A DNA stretch of 64,000 nt from Candidatus Nitrotoga sp. CP45 (GTDB taxonomy: Bacteria; Pseudomonadota; Gammaproteobacteria; Burkholderiales; Gallionellaceae), in assembly GCA_003402375.1 (NCBI GenBank), contig QFXJ01000045.1:124001-188000 (forward strand), in the 5' to 3' direction. Under the pieces are notes generated by a model. It was given only the letters and a program-made list of their open reading frames with translations, was not told the origin of the DNA and searched no databases. A program made the translations under genes and the position numbers. This document shows positions 19,435 to 29,858 of this stretch, piece by piece (position 1 is the first letter of the stretch; every line of letters begins with the position of its first letter).

Positions 19435-20583
19435 CTATTTTAAATTACCCAGCACTGAGTCATATACGTTCAGGTATCCGCGTACCATGGCCGACATCGA
19501 AAAGCGCGCCTCGATCTTGGCCCGCCCCGCCGCGCCATGTGTGCGTGTAAGTGCAATATCTTGATAATACATTAGCAAAGCATGTGCCATTGCTTTCGGG
19601 TCGGCAGATGGTACCAGCGTGCCTGTGATCCCCGCCTCTACCAGTTCGCTGTTGCCGCCGACGGCGGTTGCAACCACCGGTAAACCGCATGCCATCGCTT
19701 CCAAAATAGTGTTGGATACGCCTTCGCCCAACGATGATAAGCAGAATACGTCGAATTGCCGCATCAAATCCGCTATGTCGTCACGGTTGCCCGGCAGCCA
19801 GGCTAAATGCTCGGCATTGGATTGCTTGAGCAAGCCTAGGCAGGTTTTGCGCGCCACGCCTTCGCCCAGAATTACCAGCCGCGCGCGGGCACCGATCTCA
19901 GGCTTAAGTTCGAGCATGCGCAGAAAAGCACGCACCAAATTTGGATAGTCCTTCACCTCCGCCATGCGTCCCACGGCGCCAAACACAAATCCTTCCGGCG
20001 GGCAAAACCCCGGCGGGCCGAAGTTAATTCTGGGGGCAGTGAACGGTGTGAATTTTACACTATCGACGCCGTTGTAAATTTGGGTAGCGCGTGCCGGATT
20101 TACATGTATGGTATCGATTAACCAGCGCTCCAGATCTTTGCTCACTGGAATGTAATGCTTTACTAGCGGCCGGATTGCTTGCCGCAGTAAATTGTATTTA
20201 CGATTTTTGCCCTGCAAGTCGAACATGTCACGTCCATGTTCGCCATGCACTCTGTTGCTGATGCCAGCGGCAGCGGCAACAACTTGTCCTTCCAAAGCCG
20301 CGAGATTTCGTGTATGCACAATGTCTGGCTTGAGCCGCCGCAGTTCACGAAACAATCGGCCATATAGGCCGACATCGTTGCCATCGCGCTTGTTGAGTGC
20401 CACCAATTCGACAGGCTGGTGCAGGCGCTGACGAAATTCGCTATATCCGGTCAGGCATACGATGGCGTGGCGATAGCGTCCTGGGGGCATATGGTTGATC
20501 AAATTCACGATGCCATTTTCCATGCCGCCAACGCCAAAATGGTGAATGATATGCACAATCAATGGGAGGCTATTAGTGTGCAT
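19435..20583 (-). CDS. exosortase A-associated sugar transferase (GT4, Stp2-like)
   Basis: MHTNSLPLIVHIIHHFGVGGMENGIVNLINHMPPGRYRHAIVCLTGYSEF; start placed at MHTNS (about 20583) because the longer ORF runs into the exosortase gene. Confidence 0.88.
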   Translation of the reverse strand: MHTNSLPLIVHIIHHFGVGGMENGIVNLINHMPPGRYRHAIVCLTGYSEFRQRLHQPVELVALNKRDGNDVGLYGRLFRELRRLKPDIVHTRNLAALEGQVVAAAAGISNRVHGEHGRDMFDLQGKNRKYNLLRQAIRPLVKHYIPVSKDLERWLIDTIHVNPARATQIYNGVDSVKFTPFTAPRINFGPPGFCPPEGFVFGAVGRMAEVKDYPNLVRAFLRMLELKPEIGARARLVILGEGVARKTCLGLLKQSNAEHLAWLPGNRDDIADLMRQFDVFCLSSLGEGVSNTILEAMACGLPVVATAVGGNSELVEAGITGTLVPSADPKAMAHALLMYYQDIALTRTHGAAGRAKIEARFSMSAMVRGYLNVYDSVLGNLK

Positions 20584-22174
20584 GTGTTCCGTGCTCTGCA
20601 ACTTCATTAAGGCTGGCATCGATTGCCGGCAGCATATCGTTGGCGAAAGATTGCAGTGACGATGCCGCTGATTCCGGTGTACCTTCATAGGGTGCAGTAA
20701 TAATGATCACTGCACCATCGTCACGCTGCCACAATAATTTAGCCTTTGCCAAAAGCAATTTCGCTAGATACGGGTTGGTAGTATAGGTACCTTTTAAGCT
20801 ACTCCAACTCCAGATTAATAATCGGTTTTTGGGGGCACGCAATAATGTTTGTTGGATCGTTTCATTCTTGCCATGGAGAGAAATTGTGCGTTGCCCTTCG
20901 CCTACATTGTTCCATACTGGATGTTTTTGCTGGATCATATAGTTTTGGGAATTGATTAATTCCGCATCTTGGCGCTGAGTCCGGTAATAACCGAGATAAA
21001 CGCTGACGGTTTTATCCCCCTTGCGATAGGTGTGCATGGCTTGCGCATGGGTGCCAACATAGTGTGGCTGCCATTCCGTAAATGGCGTAGCTTGTAAATT
21101 CCAGCCTTGAATTGATTCAGGTAGTTTTATCACTAGCCCATCGGTTTTGATTGGGCGGTTGTCCAAATAAGCAGCGTAGGCAGGCCACAAGGCTGCAACC
21201 AGAATGGTGATAACACCCGCCATGGCAAAGCCTCGGCCCGTTATTGTTCCGAGAGCCGTATTAGCCGCAATCCTTTTTTCTTGCTGTTGTTGATCTGATT
21301 GATCTTCCCGCCAAAAAGCGCCAATCCAGAATAGTAACGTCATAACGATTCCGAAAAAGACCCAACCGTAGATGTAATGGTCAACTCCCAATGCCAATTG
21401 CATATTGCTTAAGTGGGCGATCATCACGATCATATAAGCGCGCATCCCATTGGCAAAAATGGGGACGATCAATGACAGTGCTGCAAAAATGAGCCTGCGT
21501 TTATTGCTACGATAGGTGAGGTAGCCATACAAGGTGCCCAGAGTGAAAGATGCGATCAGGTAGCGCAAACCGCTACAACCTTCCACGACGGACCATTGGC
21601 CAGTGGGTATGGTGAAAAATGTTCCTTCGCGGTAAACCGGAATGCCTGTTATTTGCAGTGCGGTCACCACAAAATCGGCAGTGAAATCCATCAGCGGGGG
21701 AATCAAAAACTCCCCAAAAGGAACAGCAAAAAACAGAAATCCGAGGGGGAAAGTAATCGCGCGGGCCACCCGCAGCCCGAGCATAGTCCAGACCGTCACC
21801 GGGATCATTGCTACCAAACACAGCTGAGCGACAACCTGCACACTTCCGGCATCAGCAAGCAGCCAGCCAAGGCCTAGCCCTGCCATGGCCAACAAGCCGC
21901 GGTAATCCGGGCATGGGGCTATCTCGGCAAGCGATTTGCGCTTTATCCATATGAGATAGGCACTAATCGGAAAAATAAAAAAACCGTGGGTAAAGGTCTC
22001 GGATCGCAGCCAGATAGCGACGGTGGATAACACGGTTTGCTGGTAAATGGCGAGAATTATGACAATAACCGCAAGCGTGAGGGTGGCCATAAAGCGCCAT
22101 TGCAATACTGGCTGCCCGGTTTGGCTATCGATAATGCTGGGTGTCGTTAATGCTTGGGGTGCTGTGCCAGTCAT
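20573..22174 (-). CDS. xrtA: exosortase A (EpsH-type) with C-terminal EpsI domain
   Basis: Catalytic motifs VVEGCSGLRYLIAS, FANGMRAYMIVM, GVDHYIYGWVFF; EpsI-like C-terminal half (GWNLQATPFTEWQPHYVGTHAQAMHTYRKGDKTVSVYLGYYRTQRQDAELI). Start ATG 22174 overlaps the upstream stop (ATGA). Confidence 0.95.
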   Translation of the reverse strand: MTGTAPQALTTPSIIDSQTGQPVLQWRFMATLTLAVIVIILAIYQQTVLSTVAIWLRSETFTHGFFIFPISAYLIWIKRKSLAEIAPCPDYRGLLAMAGLGLGWLLADAGSVQVVAQLCLVAMIPVTVWTMLGLRVARAITFPLGFLFFAVPFGEFLIPPLMDFTADFVVTALQITGIPVYREGTFFTIPTGQWSVVEGCSGLRYLIASFTLGTLYGYLTYRSNKRRLIFAALSLIVPIFANGMRAYMIVMIAHLSNMQLALGVDHYIYGWVFFGIVMTLLFWIGAFWREDQSDQQQQEKRIAANTALGTITGRGFAMAGVITILVAALWPAYAAYLDNRPIKTDGLVIKLPESIQGWNLQATPFTEWQPHYVGTHAQAMHTYRKGDKTVSVYLGYYRTQRQDAELINSQNYMIQQKHPVWNNVGEGQRTISLHGKNETIQQTLLRAPKNRLLIWSWSSLKGTYTTNPYLAKLLLAKAKLLWQRDDGAVIIITAPYEGTPESAASSLQSFANDMLPAIDASLNEVAEHGTHAH

Positions 22175-23460
22175 TGTTGCTTTTCCTTGTAAGTGGTCAA
22201 GCGTGGTATTTCTGGCACTGCCCAAGTATTTTTGTCTGGCTTGCAAAATTCAGATGCAGTTGTTGGAGTTTCAGTAAGCAATGCTTTGACATGCATAAGG
22301 CTGCGTTCCCAATTGTAATCTTCCAGAATCCGGGCGCGCGCGGTCTCGCCAATATGTTCTTCGGCTTTATTTGCGAGTATCGATATAATAATGCGGCTAA
22401 ACTCTTGGCTGTCGCTGGCAATATGCAGCTCTTTACCTGATGTCGCCAGAATGCCTTCTGCTGCTTGGGGAGATGCAATAACAGTTTTAGCCATGGACAT
22501 GGCTTCCAGGACTTTGTTTTGTAGGCCTCTGGCGATGCGTAAGGGTGCCACTGCTAGTTGGGCATGGGCGAGATAGGGCCTGACATCCGCTACTGCGCCT
22601 GTTACCACGATTCCGGGTAGCTGGGTCAGTTCCTGCACTGCGGCGGTTGGGCGAGATCCTACGATATAAAAGAGTATATTGGGATGCTTAGCTAGTACAG
22701 CGGGAAAAATTTCCTGAGCGAACCAGCGCACGGCGTCCACATTCGGCCAATAGTCCATGGCGCCGGTAAACACAATGGCCGCTATGTTTGTCTGATATGG
22801 ATCAGGATACTCTCGGCCGGGTGAAAAATAGTCACTGTCCACACCATTATTGAAGAATCCAATTTTTGCAGCGCTCTCCGGTGCCAGTTGCTTAAAAAGA
22901 TCGGCCTCAGCTTCGGAAACGAACAGCGATGCATCATACTGGCACGCTACTTGTTGTTCGTAGCGGAGCAGTAAGCGACCTTCGCGTTGATATAGCCAAC
23001 TCATGGGCCACGGTTTTCTTGTTGCGTATTGACACCATTTGTCGGAGTCTATGTCGACGAAATCGATGATGCAACGCGCTTGCTGGATGCCTGCTACATA
23101 TTGTGCCATGGCGGAAGAAAATATTAGAACGCGCTTAATTGCCAGTTTTTTTATTACTTTCTTTACCCACTCCTGTAAATCGTTATTGCGGTAATAATCA
23201 AGAGTTAAAGGACGATTCTTTATGAGTGCGCCCAAACTTCGCAGACGCGCCGTACGGGGATTTAAAGATGCGAAATGGGTGTCTCCACACAATTGCTTTA
23301 CTGTATCTATGTATTGCCAATCGTCTGGATCATCGATAAAGGTGCCGAGATGAACATGGTAGTGCTGCGCCAAATATTTTAATAAATGGTATGAACGTAT
23401 TTTGTCACCCTTGTTGGGGGGGTAGGGGATGCGGTGGGTAAGATAAAGCAAATGATCCAT
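22171..23460 (-). CDS. exosortase A-associated sugar transferase (Stp1-like)
   Basis: MDHLLYLTHRIPYPPNKGDKIRSYHLLKYLAQHYHVHLGTFIDDPDDW; IDFVDIDSDKWCQYA; start placed at 23460. Confidence 0.92.
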   Translation of the reverse strand: MDHLLYLTHRIPYPPNKGDKIRSYHLLKYLAQHYHVHLGTFIDDPDDWQYIDTVKQLCGDTHFASLNPRTARLRSLGALIKNRPLTLDYYRNNDLQEWVKKVIKKLAIKRVLIFSSAMAQYVAGIQQARCIIDFVDIDSDKWCQYATRKPWPMSWLYQREGRLLLRYEQQVACQYDASLFVSEAEADLFKQLAPESAAKIGFFNNGVDSDYFSPGREYPDPYQTNIAAIVFTGAMDYWPNVDAVRWFAQEIFPAVLAKHPNILFYIVGSRPTAAVQELTQLPGIVVTGAVADVRPYLAHAQLAVAPLRIARGLQNKVLEAMSMAKTVIASPQAAEGILATSGKELHIASDSQEFSRIIISILANKAEEHIGETARARILEDYNWERSLMHVKALLTETPTTASEFCKPDKNTWAVPEIPRLTTYKEKQQ

Positions 23461-23465
23461 TGGCC

Positions 23466-24518
23466 TTATCCCAAATTTTTTACGATGTGCGGCCCGAGCC
23501 AGTTGGCTACTGGCAGGGGTAATTTTTGCCACATCTTGATGAATAGCTGGTATTTTGGATTCAATGGATTGGTATCAGGCACGGTTTTCGCCCGGAGCAA
23601 GTGATATTCGTAATGCAACGGTTGCGGTTCGAACCCCCAGTTTTTCTTGAAATCGAATGGGCCGGTGCCACGCTTGCTGCGTCCATAATCGAAGACTTTA
23701 ATACCGCGTTCGCACGCGCGTCGCATCAGTTCCCAGTATTTAAAATCATTTGCCGCAAAATCGCGAGCCTCCACGGTATCGCCCGCGTAGTAAGGTAACA
23801 CTTCATCGCGAAAATAAAAGCTCAGTACGCTGCTTAAGATGAGCCCATCTTTAACTACTGATAGTACTTCGCAGTCACTGCCGAATATTTCTTTAAGTAG
23901 TACGAAATAGCGTTTTGGCAATGCGGGAGTGCCATGGCGGTGTACATTGTCCGCGAACACGGAAAAAAATCGTTCTACGTCTTCGTCAATTTCGCTAGCG
24001 AGATCGTTTTTAATGCCTTTTCTAACCATCGCCCTTTGTTTGCGGGGGATGGCGAGCATGTTGGCTTCCACGTCCGGCTCGATGACCTTGCGAAAAGAGA
24101 CATAGAGATTCTTGCTTGGCCAGTCAGTGTGGAAGGGCGTAATGTTGCGATATTCCAGAAAGTCCACGGCTAGTTTCGCAGCCAGCATCTGAGCTGCATT
24201 ATCTAGTGCCATCCGCGCGTGCTCTGTACTTGCGACGATACCTCCGTAAACGCAAAACGGTAGTGAGGATAATGAATGTCCAAACAATCTGCTGTTAATC
24301 TCTGCCAGTGGCAGGATGCCTTGAATGGTTCCATTTTCTTCGGCCAGTAGGAAATGGGTATGGTGCCCGAAGGCGCGTTCTATTACTTCTTTCCAGCCAG
24401 CACGATGAAAAAATGTGGCGGCAGGACAGTCGTAAACGAATTCGTCCCAGCGTGCGGTATCATTTGATGTCATCACGCGTACTTGTAGTGCGGATGCGGT
24501 CACTGAGATGTCCTTCAT
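23466..24518 (-). CDS. FemAB/GNAT-type protein, XrtA/PEP-CTERM system-associated
   Basis: ATFFHRAGWKEVIERAFGHHTHFLLAEENGTIQGILPLAEINSRLFGHSLSSLPFCVYGG; GIKVFDYGRSKRGTGPFDFKKNWGFEPQPLHYEYHL. Confidence 0.92.
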   Translation of the reverse strand: MKDISVTASALQVRVMTSNDTARWDEFVYDCPAATFFHRAGWKEVIERAFGHHTHFLLAEENGTIQGILPLAEINSRLFGHSLSSLPFCVYGGIVASTEHARMALDNAAQMLAAKLAVDFLEYRNITPFHTDWPSKNLYVSFRKVIEPDVEANMLAIPRKQRAMVRKGIKNDLASEIDEDVERFFSVFADNVHRHGTPALPKRYFVLLKEIFGSDCEVLSVVKDGLILSSVLSFYFRDEVLPYYAGDTVEARDFAANDFKYWELMRRACERGIKVFDYGRSKRGTGPFDFKKNWGFEPQPLHYEYHLLRAKTVPDTNPLNPKYQLFIKMWQKLPLPVANWLGPHIVKNLG

Positions 24519-25369
24519 GTGCTTGTTTCCATGAATATACGGTCCATGCGATCCCAGTGAAAATCCTGCAACAACGATTGTATACGGGACTCCATATGTT
24601 TTAGGTTGATGTAATGGCGAAAGCGCGTTTTCGTCGAGATGTTAACTTGACGTGGTTGGTCTGGATCAAGCTCCCACGGGTGGAAATAGAAAATGCAGGG
24701 TTTGTCGTCCTGCCGATTGACACGGCGTATGAGCCAACGCGATGCTTGATAGGGTAGTAGTCTGAAATAGCCTCCACCTGCCGCTGGCAAGTTACGGCCC
24801 AACAACATTGCAGTGGTGGGGGGGAGTTCCAGCATGCCGTTTTTGCCGCGGGGGTAGTGGGCAAAGCGAGGTGCCTCAGGCATGCCGTAATGGTCGTGCC
24901 GAATCGGATAAATACTGGAACTATATTGATAGCCAGCTTCCTGGAGTAAATCAAGCGCCCACAGGTTGTCAGCGCCGATGGAAAAGCTCGGGGCGCGATA
25001 GCCAATTACCGGGCTACCTGAGAGGTCTTCTAATATTTTTTTTGCGCGGGAGATGTCCTCGTTGAATTCATTGCGGCTCAGCTCGCTAACGCGCTGGTGG
25101 CCATAGCCATGACTGGCAAGCTCATGTCCATTGTCTACGATGCGGCGCACAATGGTAGGGTAGCGCTCAGCGATCCAGCCTAAAGTGAAAAAAGTTGCGT
25201 GCGCCTTACCTTCATCCAGTAAAGCGAGTGCGATATCAATATTGCGTTCTACCCGACAAGGTAAGCTCTCCCAACGTTCGCGCGGAATAGTGGAGGCGAA
25301 GGCCGAAACTTGGAAGTAATCTTCTACGTCGATAGTCATCGCATTACGTATTAGCGATGTGGTCATCAT
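24515..25369 (-). CDS. polysaccharide deacetylase, XrtA-associated
   Basis: MTIDVEDYFQVSAFA, ATFFTLGWIAERYPTIVRRIVDNGHELASHGYGHQRV, GYRAPSFSI. Confidence 0.95.
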   Translation of the reverse strand: MMTTSLIRNAMTIDVEDYFQVSAFASTIPRERWESLPCRVERNIDIALALLDEGKAHATFFTLGWIAERYPTIVRRIVDNGHELASHGYGHQRVSELSRNEFNEDISRAKKILEDLSGSPVIGYRAPSFSIGADNLWALDLLQEAGYQYSSSIYPIRHDHYGMPEAPRFAHYPRGKNGMLELPPTTAMLLGRNLPAAGGGYFRLLPYQASRWLIRRVNRQDDKPCIFYFHPWELDPDQPRQVNISTKTRFRHYINLKHMESRIQSLLQDFHWDRMDRIFMETST

Positions 25370-25481
25370 ATTTTTTCCGGTAAACGTACATATTTGTGAA
25401 TATTTTTTTGGAATTATTTACTTAAGCTGTTTTATGTTTATTTAAGTGCATGGTGGAAAATTTTGGTAGAAGTTTTAATAA

Positions 25482-26639
25482 TTATTTGCTTTGTAAACCA
25501 TTTTTTAGCCAACCGAGAATTTCTGCTGCAATGCGTGTTGAGGCTTGCCCATCCCAGAGTTCAGGAATTCTTCCCGCTTTCCCGCCGGTAAGCATGATTT
25601 CGTCAAATATCGTCAGTATTTTTGCTGAATCCAATCCGGCGATCGTGTTGGTTCCCTCATCCACTGTGATCGGTCTTTCTGTATTGTTCCTGAGCGTAAT
25701 GCAGGGTACGCCAAGGGCCGTAGTTTCTTCCTGGATACCGCCTGAGTCGGTCAATACAACGCGTGCATCTTTCATGAGTCCCAACATTTCCAAATAACCC
25801 ATTGGAGGTAGTTGCAATACTGTAGGAACATCCAGCATTTTGCTCAATCCAAATTTTTGGATCATGTCACGAGTGCGCGGATGTATCGGGAAAATAATTG
25901 GCAATCTGGTACTAATCTTGAGGATTGTTTTAAGCAATGAGCGCAGGGTGTCGGGATCATCCACATTGGAAGGGCGGTGTGCGGTGAGGATGGCATATCC
26001 ATCATGGCCAACCAGAAACTCTTCACTGCTGGCATTTTGCAGGATTTGAGATACCGGGACTGCTTTTTCCAGGTTGTGATGCAAGGTGTCGATCATGACA
26101 TTGCCGACAAATCGAATACGATGTTCGGCTATTCCCTCGCGCAAAAGGTTTTCACGACCACTGCGCTCAGTGATGAATAGGAGTTCAGATATCTGGTCGG
26201 TCAAAACCCGGTTGATTTCTTCCGGCATAGCGCGGTCGAAACTGCGTAGACCGGCCTCAACGTGAATTACGGGGATCCCATTTTTTACTGCCACAAGCGC
26301 GCAGGCTAGCGTGGAATTCACATCACCAACTACCAGTACTGCGGAAGGACGTTCTGCGTGAAGAACTGATTCGAAACGGAGCATCACATTGGCGGTTTGT
26401 GCCGTATGGCTTCCCGAGCCAACCTCCAGATTAATATCGGGCTGCGGTATGCCAAGCGCTTCGAAATATTGATGGTTCATGGTGACATCATAATGTTGGC
26501 CGGTGTGAACCAGGGATACATCGAGTTCTGCTCCAACAGCGGCAAAGGCTGCCATGATAGGGGCCATTTTCATGAAATTTGGGCGCGCGCCTACGACACA
26601 TAGAATGCTATAAGGTGCAGGGGAGGGTAGTTTAATCAT
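25482..26639 (-). CDS. wecB: UDP-N-acetylglucosamine 2-epimerase (non-hydrolysing)
   Basis: CVVGARPNFMKMAPIMAAF, HTGQHYDVTMNHQYFEALGIPQPDINLEVGSGSH, VHVEAGLRSFDRAMPEEINR-like, LTDSGGIQEE. Confidence 0.96.
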   Translation of the reverse strand: MIKLPSPAPYSILCVVGARPNFMKMAPIMAAFAAVGAELDVSLVHTGQHYDVTMNHQYFEALGIPQPDINLEVGSGSHTAQTANVMLRFESVLHAERPSAVLVVGDVNSTLACALVAVKNGIPVIHVEAGLRSFDRAMPEEINRVLTDQISELLFITERSGRENLLREGIAEHRIRFVGNVMIDTLHHNLEKAVPVSQILQNASSEEFLVGHDGYAILTAHRPSNVDDPDTLRSLLKTILKISTRLPIIFPIHPRTRDMIQKFGLSKMLDVPTVLQLPPMGYLEMLGLMKDARVVLTDSGGIQEETTALGVPCITLRNNTERPITVDEGTNTIAGLDSAKILTIFDEIMLTGGKAGRIPELWDGQASTRIAAEILGWLKNGLQSK

Positions 26640-27261
26640 TGGTATTAACTGTTATTGATGATATGAATTTTTTAAAATGGCTCGTGAAAATGCCCCTAAT
26701 AATCCGTTATTACACTTACTTTGATGAGGCTGCAGGACATTATCGTGCCCTGCTAGTTAGTCTTGACGACTATGCAAACCTTGTGACTCACTAAATCTGA
26801 AAATTCGTCAAGGTTGACCTGGCCCTGGTTATACTTTGTCATCTTTGCCAACTTACATTACATACCTAGGTGTGGTTCTAGTACTGCAAGTGCTGCTTCC
26901 ATAAAGCGCTACTGACACTTGTCGGTTAAATTCGCTGGGAGATGGTTTGATGACTGGTTGGCAAGCTTTCTATAGGACAAGCATCCATCATTTGTTTTGG
27001 ACGATGACCTGTTGGATTAATTTTATGTGCTATTCCAATTTTCCTGCTTGAAGCGCAGGACGTTGGCATACACTTGGTGTCGTTTTTCTTGCAATGCCCG
27101 GCTCTGCTTTGAACTCAATTCACGTTGGCTCTGTTCTTTCTAATCTCGTACGAGTTGATCCATTTAATCTCACTTGCAATTTGTACCCTAAACGGCCTTA
27201 TAGAAATTGCACATTAAAGTGAATTAGCTTTTTTCAGCAATCATAATATTAATGTAGTTAT

Positions 27262-28269
27262 TTACTTCGTAAGGTTATTGATGCTTGAATTGGAGCGGGA
27301 AAGAATTCGCTTAAGCAGATCCAGTACAGAAATAACTGAGTTTTCCATCTTGAAAAGCCTCTCGTCCATATTTTCCAAACTCCCATGAGCCCCCTCTTCC
27401 TGCGCGATTTGGGGAATGTGGGTTGAATTCTGCGTCGCAGTATCCGATATGGGAAGAGCAAGCTCTTGTTGAATATCTCCTAAAACTTCATCTACATCAG
27501 AGCTTCCGAAAGTGTGACGTTCTTCGAGGTAACCCATTAAAAATAGGCGGTCACAAAGTGTATTTATTTTGCGTGGAACGCCCCCAGTAAAATTGTAAAT
27601 TTTAAAGAAAGCGTCTTCGCTTAAGGAAGGGTCTCCGTTCCAGCCAACGGTGTGTAATCGATGTTCAATATATTCTCTTGTTTCTATCGCGTCTAATGGC
27701 CCTAAGTGGTAGGTTGCGATTACCCTCTGCTGCAATTGTTGCATGTCATGACTAAGAAGGGTTTTTCTGAATTCAGGTTGTCCTAGCAAAAAAATTTGCA
27801 GCAACGATTTGTCAGCAGTTTGAAAGTTTGACAGCATCCTTAATTCTTCAACTGCTTGGAGTGAAAGATTTTGTGCTTCATCCACTATGAGTAGTGCGCG
27901 TTTCCCTTTTTGGTCACACTGCCGAAGAAACTGTTCAAGTCTGGTCAGCAAGGAAGCTTTGGAGTCGTTTTCGTACGGGAGTCCGAACGCAGCGACTACC
28001 ATTCTTAATGTGTCATCTGCATCAAGGTTGGTGTTAACGATTTGCGCTGCTTGAATTTTTTCCGATTCAAGTTTACAAAAAAGGCTGCGTACTAAGGTGG
28101 TTTTGCCTGCGCCAACGTCGCCGGTGATAACAATGAAGCCCTCTCCTTGAGACAGGCCATATTCCAGGTAGGCCATGGCACGCCTATGGCCTTTGCTGCC
28201 AAAAACGAACTGTGGATCAGGGTGTAATTGGAACGGTTTAGCACTTAATCCGTAGTAAGATTCATACAT
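27262..28269 (-). CDS. XrtA-associated ATPase (ExeA/GspA-like AAA)
   Basis: MYESYYGLSAKPFQLHPDPQFVFGSKGHRRAMAYLEYGLSQGEGFIVITGDVGAGKTTLVRSL; Walker B LLIVDEAQNL. Confidence 0.93.
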   Translation of the reverse strand: MYESYYGLSAKPFQLHPDPQFVFGSKGHRRAMAYLEYGLSQGEGFIVITGDVGAGKTTLVRSLFCKLESEKIQAAQIVNTNLDADDTLRMVVAAFGLPYENDSKASLLTRLEQFLRQCDQKGKRALLIVDEAQNLSLQAVEELRMLSNFQTADKSLLQIFLLGQPEFRKTLLSHDMQQLQQRVIATYHLGPLDAIETREYIEHRLHTVGWNGDPSLSEDAFFKIYNFTGGVPRKINTLCDRLFLMGYLEERHTFGSSDVDEVLGDIQQELALPISDTATQNSTHIPQIAQEEGAHGSLENMDERLFKMENSVISVLDLLKRILSRSNSSINNLTK

Positions 28270-28286
28270 TTATTTGGTTGCTCCAG

Positions 28287-29858
28287 CTAGAAACTCATTA
28301 ACAGAGATGCGACGATTGCATTCTCGCGATATTCACTGCCAATTTGGTTAGAGGTTCGCTCGGTATGCCGAAAATTAACTGCACCATTAAGCTTGGGCTG
28401 TATCTGCCGTGTTAGGCCGACCCTGAAAGTCTTAGTTTCGTCCTCTTGACCTGTGGCGAGTATGTTGGACTTAATGTATATGGCGCCGATATTAGCATTG
28501 GTTCGTGGAGAAATTTTCCAGCTCCAAAGAGCATTGCCGCCAATTTGTTTTGTATCGTTGTTCAGCGTAAAGTTGTTTATCCCAAACAAAGCACTATTGG
28601 CATCTCCTTGTGTTTGTGCTTCACGCAACATATGGAATATGCTAAACACGAGTGTGCTTCTAGCGCCACTCAACGCAACACTCCCCTGTAAGCGTTTTTG
28701 CAGAAAAAATTGATTTGTGAGGACGTTGATTGGATCAAAAATGGAAGCTGAAAGTCCATTATCTCTAATGAAGGCATCTACTGTTTGTTGGCGCATTACG
28801 GGGTCGGGAATGTTAGATGTCCAAAGCTGATCCAGGAAGTTTGCAGTATCAACCGTGGCAGGAATAACAAATTGGTCGCGGGTAGTGGTGATATTCTGGT
28901 TGTAATTTAGGCTCCAAGCCGATCTGCGAGTGCGATGGCTGGCTCTAAGCATGTAGGTAGTACCAAAGAAAGCTTTACCAGTATTGGCAGCGATATTAGT
29001 TCTATCGGATGGTGTCCAGACAAAACCAGTTGTCCAGAAAGAACCAGCCGAATTTCCAGTTATTGATGTATAGCTAAATTTTTGGTATCCACCTGTTCCT
29101 GTCAAACTGAATTTTGATGAAACCCGATAACGAAGATTACCCATATATCGTTCATTTACTACGGATGGGCCTAAACCGTCTATTTTTTGTTTGTTATAGT
29201 TTAAGCCCCAGCCTAGTGTGCGGAAAGCAGAGCCGCTGGTGAGGCTTAACAAAATGTTGTCCGATTGGCTGCTAGATAGTCCCCCTACGCCTGTGTAGAC
29301 TGCATTATGTGTGTAGCGCGCTTGAGTTGAGGCAAAATTGGAGAAATTGTGGCGTATATAGGGGCTAATGCTATAGGTTTTGATGGTGGTGCGATTGTTC
29401 GTGATGTTTTCATTAGTGGTCGCTAGTGGGCCAAGAAGAGAAATGTTTTGTTGACTGATGTTGGCGTTACTATCCAGAAAAAGAAAATTTTTAATTAGCT
29501 CCGCATTTTCTCCTGCACGTAGCTGATGCACGGTTCTATTTGAATCGCTCCCATTGGCATAAAACAGATTTTGCATTGTATAGTTGGCATTGACTTTCAA
29601 GCGTGCGCCGGTTCCGATCAATGATATTCCAGGATTAATTTGTGTGATGAAATCGCTTTTTTCACTTCCTCGAGCAGCCAAAGTAACGTTGTCAGTATAA
29701 GTTTCTATCAAATTTAACCTAGGTACGATTTTCCACTCCGCAGCAGCGGAATAGGCGGGGCATATTAATATGATAATGGCGGCTGTCCGGATTATCGTAT
29801 AGGGAAGCTTGTAAAATCCATTATTCTTTGCCACTTTAGTCATAATAGCCGTAACCAT
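28287..29858 (-). CDS. XrtA/PEP-CTERM system-associated outer-membrane beta-barrel protein
   Basis: WKIVPRLNLIETYTDNVTLAARGSEKSDFITQINPGISLIGTGARLKVNANYTMQNLFY; ends in aromatic F; syntenic position. Confidence 0.88.
   Translation of the reverse strand: MVTAIMTKVAKNNGFYKLPYTIIRTAAIIILICPAYSAAAEWKIVPRLNLIETYTDNVTLAARGSEKSDFITQINPGISLIGTGARLKVNANYTMQNLFYANGSDSNRTVHQLRAGENAELIKNFLFLDSNANISQQNISLLGPLATTNENITNNRTTIKTYSISPYIRHNFSNFASTQARYTHNAVYTGVGGLSSSQSDNILLSLTSGSAFRTLGWGLNYNKQKIDGLGPSVVNERYMGNLRYRVSSKFSLTGTGGYQKFSYTSITGNSAGSFWTTGFVWTPSDRTNIAANTGKAFFGTTYMLRASHRTRRSAWSLNYNQNITTTRDQFVIPATVDTANFLDQLWTSNIPDPVMRQQTVDAFIRDNGLSASIFDPINVLTNQFFLQKRLQGSVALSGARSTLVFSIFHMLREAQTQGDANSALFGINNFTLNNDTKQIGGNALWSWKISPRTNANIGAIYIKSNILATGQEDETKTFRVGLTRQIQPKLNGAVNFRHTERTSNQIGSEYRENAIVASLLMSF

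Noticed and set aside
26990-27170. Minus-strand fragment MDQLVRD*KEQSQRELSSKQSRALQEKRHQVYANVLRFKQENWNST in the wecB-ATPase gap
   Set aside because: Broken by a stop codon and not recognised; could be a decayed gene but cannot be supported.
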